Counted from the first letter of the stretch, positions 1-8,345 are shown. The stretch: DNA of 44,615 bases from Trichodesmium erythraeum GBRTRLIN201 (GCA_018457135.1 JAGGDU010000164.1:73373-117987); one strand, 5' to 3'. The notes: generated by a model from the sequence alone, not told the origin. Numbers and translations are program-made.

Positions 1-709
1 AAGACTGCTGATAATACTCCATAGCTTTGTCATATTCTCCTTGGGAATTGTAAACATTACCCAAATTTCCCAAAGCACCACCCTCCCCAGAGCGATCGCC
101 AATTTCCCTAGCTATTTGTAAAGACTGCTGATAATACTCCATAGCTTTGTCATATTCTCCTTGGGAATTGTAAACTACACCCAAATTTCCCAAAGCACGA
201 CCCTCCCCAGAACGATCGCCAATTCCCCTTGCTATTTGTAAATGCTGCTGATAATACTCCATAGCTTTGTCATATTCTCCTTGGGAATAGTAAACATTAC
301 CTAAATCAGTTAAACAAATACCATCCCAATATTGGTCTAATTTACCTAATAGTCTACTGTAGAGTTGAATACATTCCTTATAACAACCCCACCTCATTAG
401 TTGAGTACGTAACTCTTCATTAACTGGCGGTACTTTAATAAAATAAATTTGCTTTGCTCGTTCCCAGTCTCCCACTTCACAAAGATGATAAAATGCTTCC
501 AGATAGCCTTTTACCACCTCTAAATTATCATTTACTCTTTGCGGACATTTGTAGTCACTCAACCAGATAATAACAGCCTGATATTGAAGACGTTTGGAAA
601 GTGGCTTAATGGACATAAGGCCATCAGGGTCCAGGTTCAACAATTTCAAAACAGACTCAGCAGAAGGTAGAATAACTCCACCTTGGGTATTATTTTCAGT
701 ATCAACCAT
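1..709 (-). CDS. TPR-repeat protein, partner of the adjacent NB-ARC NTPase (3' end outside window)
   Basis: The frame is open from an ATG at 709-707 to the window edge, giving the first 236 residues. Residues about 1-120 form a non-repeat head whose later part (NLEVVKGYLEAF, TQLMRWG, LLGKLDQYWDGICL) closely matches the head of the TPR protein encoded at 2949-5906. It is followed by 40-residue TPR units of the type LGNVYYSQGEYDKAMEYYQQ. TPR arrays are protein-binding scaffolds, so this is likely the sensor or adaptor arm of a split STAND system; that role is inferred. The ATG lies inside the ancestral stop context (ATGGTTGA) of the upstream NTPase gene, so the two genes once overlapped by 8 bases. 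A tandem duplication now leaves 97 bases between the NTPase stop and this start. The ligand is unknown. Confidence 0.88.
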   Translation of the reverse strand, partial: MVDTENNTQGGVILPSAESVLKLLNLDPDGLMSIKPLSKRLQYQAVIIWLSDYKCPQRVNDNLEVVKGYLEAFYHLCEVGDWERAKQIYFIKVPPVNEELRTQLMRWGCYKECIQLYSRLLGKLDQYWDGICLTDLGNVYYSQGEYDKAMEYYQQHLQIARGIGDRSGEGRALGNLGVVYNSQGEYDKAMEYYQQSLQIAREIGDRSGEGGALGNLGNVYNSQGEYDKAMEYYQQS

Positions 710-716
710 CTTCCTC

Positions 717-994
717 ATCCAATTTTTTTAAATGTTCCAGTGACATACTACGAATTAAATTATGTTGCCTAAGTAGAATCTCACCACTTTCATCAACTCC
801 CACATCCTCAACCAAAAAGCGATCGCATAAATTCTGCAATGCCACCTCTTGCTTTATCCAATTTTTTTAAATGTTCTAGTGACACACTACGAATTAAATT
901 ATGTTGCCTAAATAGAAACTCACCACTTTCATCAACTCCCACATCCTCAACCAAAAAGCGATCGCGCAAAGTCTGCAATGCCGCCTCTTGCTTT
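717..994. repeat. 139-bp direct tandem duplication at the 3' end of an NB-ARC gene
   Basis: Bases 717-855 and 856-994 are two adjacent copies with a period of 139; for example GATCGC occurs at 821 and 960, and AATTTTTTTAAATG at 721 and 860. The copies differ at only a handful of positions. Since 139 is not a multiple of three, reading through the first copy enters the second in another frame and stops at 810-808. The copy nearer the TPR gene still carries an open ancestral frame ending KKLDEEDG-stop. Confidence 0.93.
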
Positions 995-2256
995 TCTTCA
1001 TCGCACTGCCAAGTTTTCAAAAGTTTCAACCAAAAACTCTCTGGCACCTCACACCTATATATTGCACCAACACAAATTAACCGATAAGCATTAACAGCAT
1101 CTTTCTGCAACCGGAGAAAAGTTTTATCTAGTCGTTGACTGACATTTTTCCGCAACATACGGGTATATCTGTCTAGCTGAAACTTATCATCAGCACCAAC
1201 AGTTACCCCCTGAGTCCTCCCTTCCTCAATAGCCTTTTCCACCTCTTCAATTTCTTTACCATACTTTTTCCAATAAGCCACCACATTACCATTAAAAGGT
1301 TTGCCACAAATTTCCCCCGCAATGACCCGCAACGCCAAAGGATGACCCTCATAAGCATTACCAATACTTTGTAGATAAGGTAAATTCACAGAATTTTCCT
1401 CAACCTCCAACCCAGTTTTCCCAAATAACTGCAACTGCTCCGACTTACTCAAACCAGTCAAAACTTTATGCTCCCAGAAATTCTGATAACGTCCAGGAAT
1501 TTCCTCAGGCAAGTCTTGGGAAGTCAAAATGATCCGACTTTGACATTCTGGAGATGCCAAAAACAACTCCCAAAATTTCACCCACAACTTATCCTCAAAA
1601 TTATTCCATCCCTGATCCTCATTTCCCACCAAAATATTTTCCAGAGAGTCAATAATTATCAAATACCGATGTTCTCGCAAACGATAAACCAGTCTATAGA
1701 GTAACCTATTCACATCCTTAAAATCATCAGGAGTCAGAGACTCACCCCATTTTTTCAACCACCGAAAAGCAACACTACGAAAATCTCTAGCTTCAGTATT
1801 TTCCAAATTTTCCTGGTGAAACTTGCTCCAGTCTCCCTGCAAAAATTCTTTCTGTAGCTCCACTGCTAATTTTTCAGCCAAAGCAGTTTTACCAATACCA
1901 CTAAGACCAACAAGAATAAGTAAGCGGCAAGACTCTTTAACTTTTGTAGAAAGTTCAGCTATCAGGTCCTCTCTACCCACCCAAATATTATCATAAGAAA
2001 AAAATTTAACAGTAGAACTGTCAGGTGAGGGAGGAGTCTCGTCCACTATTTCTTCCCAGTTAACCCCAACATTCTCACAAATAGCAATAAAAGCTTCTCG
2101 TTCAATGGGAATGCTGCGCCAAAAACGTTTTAAAGTTGCTTTTGAAGTTGGGGCTAGTCCCCACCAAGCATCCTCTGCTTTTGTCCAACCTTTCTTTTTT
2201 CTAGCTGCATCAACCTTTTGCAGCCCCTCTCTAGAAGCTCTGAGACTAACCGCCAT
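808..2256 (-). CDS. NB-ARC (STAND) NTPase with N-terminal helix-turn-helix-like domain
   Basis: This 482-residue protein is a probable signal-transduction ATPase of the NB-ARC/AP-ATPase class. Residues 1-75 form a helical, helix-turn-helix-like head (TSKATLKRFWRSI, AFIAICENVG). The NTPase core follows: WVGRE near 92-96, Walker A GLSGIGKT at 117-124, Walker B YLIIIDSLE near 198-206, sensor-like RIILTSQ at 241-247 and GHPLALR at 304-310. The C-terminal part is winged-helix-like and contains FRQHNLI. No effector or repeat domain is fused to it; the TPR gene next door probably supplies one. The last residues (GIAEFMRSLFG) come from a frame shift caused by the 139-bp tandem duplication; the ancestral tail was probably LKKLDEEDG. 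The paralogue at 5983-7434 ends in NFEKD at the equivalent point, which supports this. Family assignment is firm; biological role is not known. Confidence 0.9.
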   Translation of the reverse strand: MAVSLRASREGLQKVDAARKKKGWTKAEDAWWGLAPTSKATLKRFWRSIPIEREAFIAICENVGVNWEEIVDETPPSPDSSTVKFFSYDNIWVGREDLIAELSTKVKESCRLLILVGLSGIGKTALAEKLAVELQKEFLQGDWSKFHQENLENTEARDFRSVAFRWLKKWGESLTPDDFKDVNRLLYRLVYRLREHRYLIIIDSLENILVGNEDQGWNNFEDKLWVKFWELFLASPECQSRIILTSQDLPEEIPGRYQNFWEHKVLTGLSKSEQLQLFGKTGLEVEENSVNLPYLQSIGNAYEGHPLALRVIAGEICGKPFNGNVVAYWKKYGKEIEEVEKAIEEGRTQGVTVGADDKFQLDRYTRMLRKNVSQRLDKTFLRLQKDAVNAYRLICVGAIYRCEVPESFWLKLLKTWQCDEEKQEAALQTLRDRFLVEDVGVDESGEFLFRQHNLIRSVSLEHLKKLDKARGGIAEFMRSLFG

Positions 2257-2501
2257 ATCATACCTCCAAAATAACCTTTTTTCGGATCAATTATAGCTCA
2301 CTTTTTTTCCAATGAGAAACACTGAGCTATTACTGCACCTTGACTTGCCAAACCTCATAATAAGATAGAAATATGAACAGGACTTACCCACGGCTAGGCC
2401 CTGACCCTGAGGGGAAATGCTATTCGCCCTTAAATATGGCGTCTTTATGTGAGTTGGCGTCAGTCCTGAAAAAAACCCAATATACTTTAAGGAAAAAAAA
2501 G

Positions 2502-2675
2502 ATGTTTTCTAAACAAAATATACTTTGTAGCAGTCAACCTAACACAAACATTTTACCCATAGATCCAACTCCATTATTAAAAAATGGAAACAGTCCCACC
2601 GGCATTATTTTAGCAGTTGCCTTTTTACTGTGGGTGTTACGTCCAGTCATGATACAAAAACGAAAGCATAAATAA
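2502..2675 (+). CDS. Small single-span membrane protein, 57 residues
   Basis: The ATG at 2502 is preceded by AAGGA at 2489-2493 with an 8-base spacer, a better ribosome site than the upstream in-frame ATG at 2373. The protein has a polar head (MFSKQNILCSSQPN), one hydrophobic segment (GIILAVAFLLWVL, about residues 35-47) and a basic tail (QKRKHK), which suggests an inner-membrane protein with a cytoplasmic C-terminus. It is transcribed against the flanking NB-ARC/TPR genes and sits between the two modules. I do not recognise its family, and it could be a chance frame. Confidence 0.45.
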   Translation: MFSKQNILCSSQPNTNILPIDPTPLLKNGNSPTGIILAVAFLLWVLRPVMIQKRKHK

Positions 2676-2948
2676 TCAGAATTTATGCAAAAGCGCTATA
2701 TCTCAGCAAATGGCATCATCGTCATTAGTGAAACCCAGTAGGACGTTGCAGAATAGGTTCCCTACTGGGGTATACCCTGCCGGAAAATTGCTCCAAGCCA
2801 ACCAATGGAAATCAAAAATGAAAAAATGAGAATTATCACTCTGACCACATCCCCTGGCTTGGGAGCAATATAATTCCGTCGAGCATTATGGAATAGCTAT
2901 AGAAAAATACCAGAAAACCCCTACAATATAGGAGAGGTTAAGGGGAAG
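2676..2948. other. Spacer with two inverted repeats between the small ORF and the TPR gene
   Basis: No gene is visible. Two inverted repeats stand out: ACCCAGTAGG at 2733-2742 pairing with CCTACTGGGG at 2761-2770, and TTGCTCCAAGCCA at 2788-2800 pairing with TGGCTTGGGAGCAA at 2855-2868 (one bulged base). They lie beyond the 3' ends of two convergent genes, so they may act as terminators, although neither has a clear T tract. Confidence 0.5.
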
Positions 2949-5906
2949 TTATTTTTCAAGAACCTCAAACAACTCCTGACATTCTCTCAACTCTGGCACT
3001 CCTAATTCTGTGAAAATAGCCAACGCCTCCTCGCAATGCCGCCGTGCCATATCCCAAAACCCCAAATTTTGATAGGTTTCTGCTATATTCTTCAGAACTA
3101 TTGCTTGGTGATGAGGGTTTCCTATCTGCTCAAATATCTCTAATGCTGCTTGTGAATATTCCAAAGAGTCGGCATACTTTTCTAATTTGAGGAGAGTTTT
3201 TCCCCAGTTTCCCAAAGCACCACCTTCCCCAGAACGGTTACCTATTTCTCTAGCTATTTCTAAGCTCTGCTGATAAGACTCGATCGCCTTGTAATATTCT
3301 CCTAGGGATAAGTAAACATTTCCTAAATTCCCCAAAGCAACACCCTCCCCTCTAAAGTTGCCTGTTTCCTTTGCTATTTGTAAATGCCGCTGATGATGGT
3401 CAATAGCTTCGTGATATGCTTCCAGGGAATAGTAAGCATTTCCCAAATTCCCCAAAGCATTACCCTCTCCAGAGCGATCGCCAATTTCCCTAGCTATTTG
3501 TAAATGCTGCTGATGATACTCCATAGCTTTGTCGTATTCTCCCAAAAAATCATAAGTATTACCCAAATTCCCCAAAGCACTACCCTCCTCATAGCGATCG
3601 CCTATTTCTTGGGCTATTTGTAAATGCTGCTGATGATGCTCAATAGCTTTGTGATATTCTCCTAGGGAACAGTAAGCATTTCCCAAATTTCCCAAAGCAT
3701 TTCCTTCTCCAGAGCGATCGCCAATTTCTTGGGCTATTTGTAAATGCTGCTGATGATGTTCAATAGCTTTGTGATATTCTCCTAGAGAATAGTAAACATT
3801 ACCCAAATTCCCCAAAGCATTTCCTTCTCCAGAGCGATCGCCAACTTCTTGGGCTATTTGTAAATGCTGCTGATGATGTTCAATAGCCTTGTAATATTCT
3901 CCTAGGGAACAGTAAGCATTACCCAAATTCCCCAAAGCATTTCCTTCTCCAGAGCGATCGCCAATTTCTTGGGCTATTTGTAAATACTGCTGATGATGTT
4001 CAATAGCTTTGTCGTATTTTCTGCTGGAATAGTAAGCATTTCCCAAATTCTCCAAAGCATTTCCTTCTCCAGAGCGATCGCCAATTTCTTGGGCTATTTG
4101 TAAATATTGCTGATGATCTTCAATAGCTTTGTCGTATTTTCTGCTAGAATAGTAAGCATTACCCAAATTCCTCAAAGCATTTCCTTCTCCAGAGCGATCG
4201 CCTATTTCTCTAATTATTTGTAAATACTGCTGATGATGTTCAATAGCTTTGTCGTATTTTCTGCTGGAATAGTAAGCATTACCCAAATTCTCCAAAGCAT
4301 TTCCTTCTCCAGAGCGATCGCCTATTTCTTTGGCTATTTGTAAATGCTGCTGATGATGCTCAATAGCTTTGTGATATTCTCCCAAAGAATAGTAAGCATT
4401 ACCCAAATTCCCCAAAGCATTACCCTCTCTATTCTGGTTGCCTATTTCTCTGGCTATTTGTAAATGCTGCTGATGATGCTCAATAGCTTTGTGATATTCC
4501 CCCAAAGAATAGTAAGCATTACCCAAATTTCCCAAAGCATTACCCTCTCCTTTCTGGCTACCTATTTCTCTGGCTATCTGTAAATGCTGCTGATGATGTT
4601 CAATAGCTTTGTGATATTCCCCCAAAAAATAGTAAGCATTACCCAAATTTCCCAAAGCATTACCCTCACCCCCAGGATCCCCTATTTTCCTAACTATTTC
4701 TAAGTCCTGTTGATGATATTCCATGGCTTTGTGATATGCTCCTAGGGAATGGTAAGCATTACCCAAATTCCCCAAAGCAATACCCTCCTGTTTAACATTG
4801 CCTATTTTTCTAGCTATTTGTAAATGCTGCTGATGAGACTCAATAGCTTTGTGATATTCTCCCAAGGAATAGTAAGCACTTCCCAAATTCCCTAAAGCAA
4901 TGCCCTCACCCCCAAGATCGCCTATTTTCCTAACTATTTCTAAGTCCTGTTGATGATATTCCATAGCTTTGTGATATGCTCCTAGGGAATGGTAAGCATT
5001 CCCTAAATTGCCTAAAGCAATGCCCTGCTGTTTCATATTCCCTATTTCCTTTGTTATTTGTAAATGCTGCTGATGACACTCAATAGCTTTGTGATATTTT
5101 CCCAGGGAATAGTAAGCACTTCCCAAATTCCCTAAAGCAATACCTTCTCCCCCGAGTTCCCCTGTTTCCTTCGCTATTTGTAAATGCTGCTGATGATACT
5201 CAATAGCTTTGTTATATTCTTCTAGAGAATGGTAAGCATCTCCCAAATTCCCTAAAGCAATACCCTGTCCCCCAAGATCACCTATTTCCTTAGCTATTTG
5301 TAAGTGCTGCTGATAATGCTCAATAGCTTTGTGATATTTTCCGAGAGATAAGTAAGCATTTCCCAAACCATTTAAACAAATACCATCCCAGCTTTGGTCT
5401 AATTTACCTAATAATTTATTGTAGAGTTCCATACATTCCTCATAGTAACCCCATCTATTTAGTTGAGTGTCTAAATTTTCATCAACTAGCGGTAATTTAA
5501 GAGAAAGAATTTGACTAGCTTTTTCCCACTCTCCCATTTTGGCAAAATGACGGAAGGCTTGCAGATATCCTTTGACTTTTTCCAAGTTAGATGCACCTGG
5601 TTCTGGTTGATATATTTTTAACCAATAATAGGCGAGGCGGAGGTTAGCTTTTTCTCTCACCGTTAATTTTTTTTCTGGTTGAGGCGAGTAGTTATTTTCT
5701 AATAAATTTAGTTTATTTTGGGGAGAGTTAATTTTCATCAACCTAGTAATTTTTTTGATGATTTCTATACTATTTTTCAGAAAAATATTTTTCTTTTCTT
5801 GAGGTTTAACAGTGATTAATTTACCAGATTTTTCATAGTAAGTATTACTTAATTGATAAATAGATAATCCCTGTATTTTTTCAAGTATTTGATATTTTTT
5901 ATCCAT
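2949..5906 (-). CDS. Long TPR-array protein (20 repeats), partner of NB-ARC NTPase
   Basis: This 985-residue protein has a head of about 175 residues followed by 20 consecutive 40-residue TPR units with the consensus GNALGNLGNAYYSLGEYHKA and a following IEHHQQHLQIAREIGDRSGE-type half. The canonical TPR positions (LGN.Y...G.Y.KAIE) are present in nearly every unit. The last two units are more diverged (LKNIAETYQNLGFWDMA), as is usual for capping repeats. The head shares NLEKVKGYLQAF, TQLNRWGYYEEC and LLGKLDQSWDGICL with the TPR protein at 1-709, so the two are paralogues. The gene starts 76 bases after the NB-ARC gene at 5983-7434 on the same strand, so co-expression is likely. Several units are almost identical (4 with 6, 3 with 5, 10 with 12), showing recent internal duplication. 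It probably provides the ligand-binding scaffold; the ligand is unknown. Confidence 0.92.
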   Translation of the reverse strand: MDKKYQILEKIQGLSIYQLSNTYYEKSGKLITVKPQEKKNIFLKNSIEIIKKITRLMKINSPQNKLNLLENNYSPQPEKKLTVREKANLRLAYYWLKIYQPEPGASNLEKVKGYLQAFRHFAKMGEWEKASQILSLKLPLVDENLDTQLNRWGYYEECMELYNKLLGKLDQSWDGICLNGLGNAYLSLGKYHKAIEHYQQHLQIAKEIGDLGGQGIALGNLGDAYHSLEEYNKAIEYHQQHLQIAKETGELGGEGIALGNLGSAYYSLGKYHKAIECHQQHLQITKEIGNMKQQGIALGNLGNAYHSLGAYHKAMEYHQQDLEIVRKIGDLGGEGIALGNLGSAYYSLGEYHKAIESHQQHLQIARKIGNVKQEGIALGNLGNAYHSLGAYHKAMEYHQQDLEIVRKIGDPGGEGNALGNLGNAYYFLGEYHKAIEHHQQHLQIAREIGSQKGEGNALGNLGNAYYSLGEYHKAIEHHQQHLQIAREIGNQNREGNALGNLGNAYYSLGEYHKAIEHHQQHLQIAKEIGDRSGEGNALENLGNAYYSSRKYDKAIEHHQQYLQIIREIGDRSGEGNALRNLGNAYYSSRKYDKAIEDHQQYLQIAQEIGDRSGEGNALENLGNAYYSSRKYDKAIEHHQQYLQIAQEIGDRSGEGNALGNLGNAYCSLGEYYKAIEHHQQHLQIAQEVGDRSGEGNALGNLGNVYYSLGEYHKAIEHHQQHLQIAQEIGDRSGEGNALGNLGNAYCSLGEYHKAIEHHQQHLQIAQEIGDRYEEGSALGNLGNTYDFLGEYDKAMEYHQQHLQIAREIGDRSGEGNALGNLGNAYYSLEAYHEAIDHHQRHLQIAKETGNFRGEGVALGNLGNVYLSLGEYYKAIESYQQSLEIAREIGNRSGEGGALGNWGKTLLKLEKYADSLEYSQAALEIFEQIGNPHHQAIVLKNIAETYQNLGFWDMARRHCEEALAIFTELGVPELRECQELFEVLEK
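3230..5390 (-). repeat. 120-bp DNA repeat array coding for TPR units
   Basis: The TPR units are encoded by 120-bp repeats in strict register. Eight consecutive units carry a HIP1 octamer GCGATCGC at exactly 120-bp spacing (starts 3474, 3594, 3714, 3834, 3954, 4074, 4194, 4314), where it encodes the GDR of the unit. Such homogeneity allows expansion or contraction by recombination. Confidence 0.9.
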
Positions 5907-5982
5907 GGTTAAATTTAATTAATTATCTATATTTTGATAAAAGTATTTTTCTTCAGGTTTATTTTTTTTAAAGCCGAGTTAA

Positions 5983-7434
5983 TCAATCTTTTTCAAAATT
6001 ATCCAAATCATATTCATTTGCCACATTTTTAATTAAACTATGAAGACGATAAAAAGCTTTATTTTGAAAATTTTTTCGATCCAATAAAAACCTTTTATTT
6101 AAAGTTTCAAAAGCTAAATTCTGTTCTTCTTTTGGTAGATTACACAAAAGCAGAAGCCAGGCATTTTTCTCTACAAAACATTCTAATTCTCCTCCCATAC
6201 ATAACATTAAATAAGCAAAAATGTGAGAAACAGATAAACGTTTTAAAGTTTCCTCCACTCTACTGCCAACCCTATCAATAATATCTTTTCCCTCAAAATT
6301 TTCTCCATTTATATTCTGAGACTCTATCGCTTCAAAATATAGTTTATTATCTTCCCAAAAAGCTTCAAAATCTCCATCATAAGGTTCATTAATAATATCC
6401 CCAGCAATCAACCTTAAAGCTAGAGGATGACCATCATAAATATTAATTATTCTGATTAAAAAATTTTTGATTTGATTATTCTCAATGTTAACTTTCCAGC
6501 TCTCAAATAGTCCCAAAGACTCCTCCTGAGTTAAACCCTTAAGAGTGACTTGTAGGAGTCGGACATCATCATACCTACTTTGTATTAACACAGGTAAACT
6601 ATATTGAGAAGTTAGTATTATCCGAGAGGGCATATTTTCAGCTAGTATTATTCTTCCTAGAAAATCTGCAAAAATAGACTCTTCCTCCTTCCACCGATAA
6701 CCACCTTTCTCCTCAGGCATTAAGACCCCTTCCAACATATCCATAATTAATAGAGTCGGGCGAACTTGTAACTCATTTATCATTGTTAACAGTAGAACTT
6801 CTCGATCCTGTTTTAACTGAGGTTGTGCAGCCAACTTTTCCCCCAATACCTGTCGCGCTACTACATCAAAAGTTTTAGTTGGAGCATCATAAAAATTCAC
6901 CCAAGAGGAAGTCAGGTAATTTGAGATATGCTCGTCAACAGAAAGTTGCATTGCCAGAGAAGTTTTACCAATACCAGTTATGCCAACAATAGATATTATG
7001 CGCAACTCACCTAACAGGTTTTGCCTCAACTCAGAAATTAGGTCACAGCGACCTACCCACTGCAAATTATAATCTTCTATATCTGTATCAATTTTAGCAG
7101 TAGCAGGAGAAGAAGAAGTTTTTTGTTCTGTAGTATTATCAGTATCATCTTTATAGGTATAGTCAATACCATCCTCAAATTTTAAACCAAAAGTTTCAGC
7201 TATTACTTTAATAAATTTTATGTCAGTATTTTCTTCACGCTTCCAGATTTTTTTTAAAGTATTTAGACTAAATTCTCCTTTATTCTGGATAACTAGACTT
7301 AACATTTCTGTAAGCTCAATAGCTGTGGATTCGATATTATCAAGGAGAAACTTTTTATTTACAGCATTTTTTAGTTTCTCAAACCCTTCATCTGTCAGAA
7401 TACGACCTCGTCTGCTTTTTTTCCTTTCATTCAT
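5983..7434 (-). CDS. NB-ARC (STAND) NTPase, second paralogue
   Basis: This 483-residue protein has the same layout as the NTPase at 808-2256. Its N-terminal helical region is basic at the very start (NERKKSRRGR) and has a helix-turn-helix-like part at about 55-90 (SLNTLKKIWKRE, FIKVIAETFGLKFED). An acidic, serine-rich linker covers about 95-118. The NTPase core shows WVGRCDLI near 126-133, Walker A GITGIGKT at 151-158, Walker B LLIMDMLE near 228-235, SRIILTSQ at 270-277 and GHPLAL at 335-340. The C-terminus (FYRLHSLIKNV) matches the ancestral end of the paralogue. It is the first gene of the module, with the 20-repeat TPR gene next. It may be a regulator or an immune- or death-type switch as in other STAND proteins, but no effector domain is visible, so this is inference. 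Confidence 0.9.
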   Translation of the reverse strand: MNERKKSRRGRILTDEGFEKLKNAVNKKFLLDNIESTAIELTEMLSLVIQNKGEFSLNTLKKIWKREENTDIKFIKVIAETFGLKFEDGIDYTYKDDTDNTTEQKTSSSPATAKIDTDIEDYNLQWVGRCDLISELRQNLLGELRIISIVGITGIGKTSLAMQLSVDEHISNYLTSSWVNFYDAPTKTFDVVARQVLGEKLAAQPQLKQDREVLLLTMINELQVRPTLLIMDMLEGVLMPEEKGGYRWKEEESIFADFLGRIILAENMPSRIILTSQYSLPVLIQSRYDDVRLLQVTLKGLTQEESLGLFESWKVNIENNQIKNFLIRIINIYDGHPLALRLIAGDIINEPYDGDFEAFWEDNKLYFEAIESQNINGENFEGKDIIDRVGSRVEETLKRLSVSHIFAYLMLCMGGELECFVEKNAWLLLLCNLPKEEQNLAFETLNKRFLLDRKNFQNKAFYRLHSLIKNVANEYDLDNFEKD

Positions 7435-7482
7435 CAGTTCAAGTCCCTTAACTATTTATATAGAAATTTGCCGACTCAATTT

Positions 7483-7500
7483 TAACCTAACTTAAGGTTA
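7483..7500. promoter_or_regulatory. Palindrome upstream of NB-ARC gene, possible operator
   Basis: TAACCT-AACTTA-AGGTTA forms a perfect 6-6-6 inverted repeat about 50 bases before the ATG at 7434. Its position and symmetry suit a repressor site, possibly for the gene's own helix-turn-helix region. In such A+T-rich DNA it may be chance. Confidence 0.25.
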
Positions 7501-7849
7501 TACTAATTTGATAAACTTAGGCTAAACTAATTTAAACTAATTAAATATAGCTAAAATTTGAAATAATTTCCTAAAATTACAGAGGGCATCAAAGTTTTGA
7601 GCTTATTAAATTTTAATGCATAAATACATGATTTCCTCTTTCCATCATTTGGAAGGGTGAGAATTTTTTATCTGATCTGAACCTAGTTAAGTGAAAATAT
7701 TGGGTGACTCTAAGAGTTCTTGCTACATTCTGAGCTAACCTACAGTCTTTAAAATTGTTGCCTTTAACTATTAATGTCTAAGAAACTTCTTTATAACTCA
7801 TCAGTATTAACCCCAGAACCTACAGGAATATCTATCTACATTTTCTGAG
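7501..7849. other. A+T-rich spacer upstream of the NB-ARC module
   Basis: No convincing frame or hairpin was seen. This stretch presumably holds the promoter of the minus-strand NB-ARC/TPR pair. Confidence 0.5.
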
Positions 7850-8080
7850 AATGCATGGGAGCGAATTCGTATTAGTACTTGTTATATTTCATCCCTGTCA
7901 GAAGTTGCTGGAGATACTGATATTTTAGTTAAACCGAAAAATGTGGGAGAAATAACTGATGTGATGAATGTTATTCCTAAAGATAGGGAGAGCGATCGCA
8001 TATCAATGACAATACAGAAGTTTTCCGGCACGGCAGACCATAGTAGGGAGTTTTCATGCAACCTCCTTAGAAGGTTTTAG
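7850..8080 (+). pseudogene. Remnant of a group 1/4 glycosyltransferase C-terminus
   Basis: Translation from 7850 gives NAWERIRISTCYISSLSEVA followed by GDTDILVKPKNVGEITDVM. This matches the GT-B (family 4) signature usually read as SSLPEVAGDAALLVDP with a following EIADAM helix, the sugar-nucleotide binding end of these enzymes. The frame runs to a TAG near 8080 with diverged sequence, and no upstream catalytic domain survives. It is a fragment without a start and is not expected to be functional. Confidence 0.6.
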
Positions 8081-8214
8081 TGATGGTAATATAGTTCATC
8101 ACTTTGAAAAGCCCTGTCAATTTTGACTAGAACAGCTACTAAGGAGATAATGAAGATTTAAATTATTGTGGCGATCGCTCCTTTTTACTACTTCTAATAT
8201 CTTATCAGTTAGTC

Positions 8215-8345
8215 AACCCTGGCAAAAGTTACTAGAGATGCTGCTATTTTAGTTAAAAGAAAAATATTAGAGAAATATTAAAAAAATAATTGATACCATA
8301 AATATTATTGCTAAAGATGGGGGGGGAGCGATCGCTTCTGATGAC
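8215..8345 (+). pseudogene. Second glycosyltransferase C-terminal remnant
   Basis: The sequence encodes LAKVTRDAAILVK and, after a shift of frame, EILKKIIDTINIIAKDGGGA. This parallels the fragment at 7850-8080 (SEVAGDTDILVK..EITDVMNVIPKD). A run of eight Gs and in-frame stops show decay. It is probably a duplicate of the same ancestral gene end. Confidence 0.5.

Noticed and set aside
2373-2501. Upstream 43 codons as the N-terminus of the small membrane protein
   Set aside because: The good Shine-Dalgarno site precedes the ATG at 2502, and the upstream part lacks one and is flanked by a small inverted repeat (CAGGACT/AGTCCTG).
3230-5390. CRISPR-like array from the regular 120-bp repeats
   Set aside because: The repeats are fully coding TPR units with no unique spacers.
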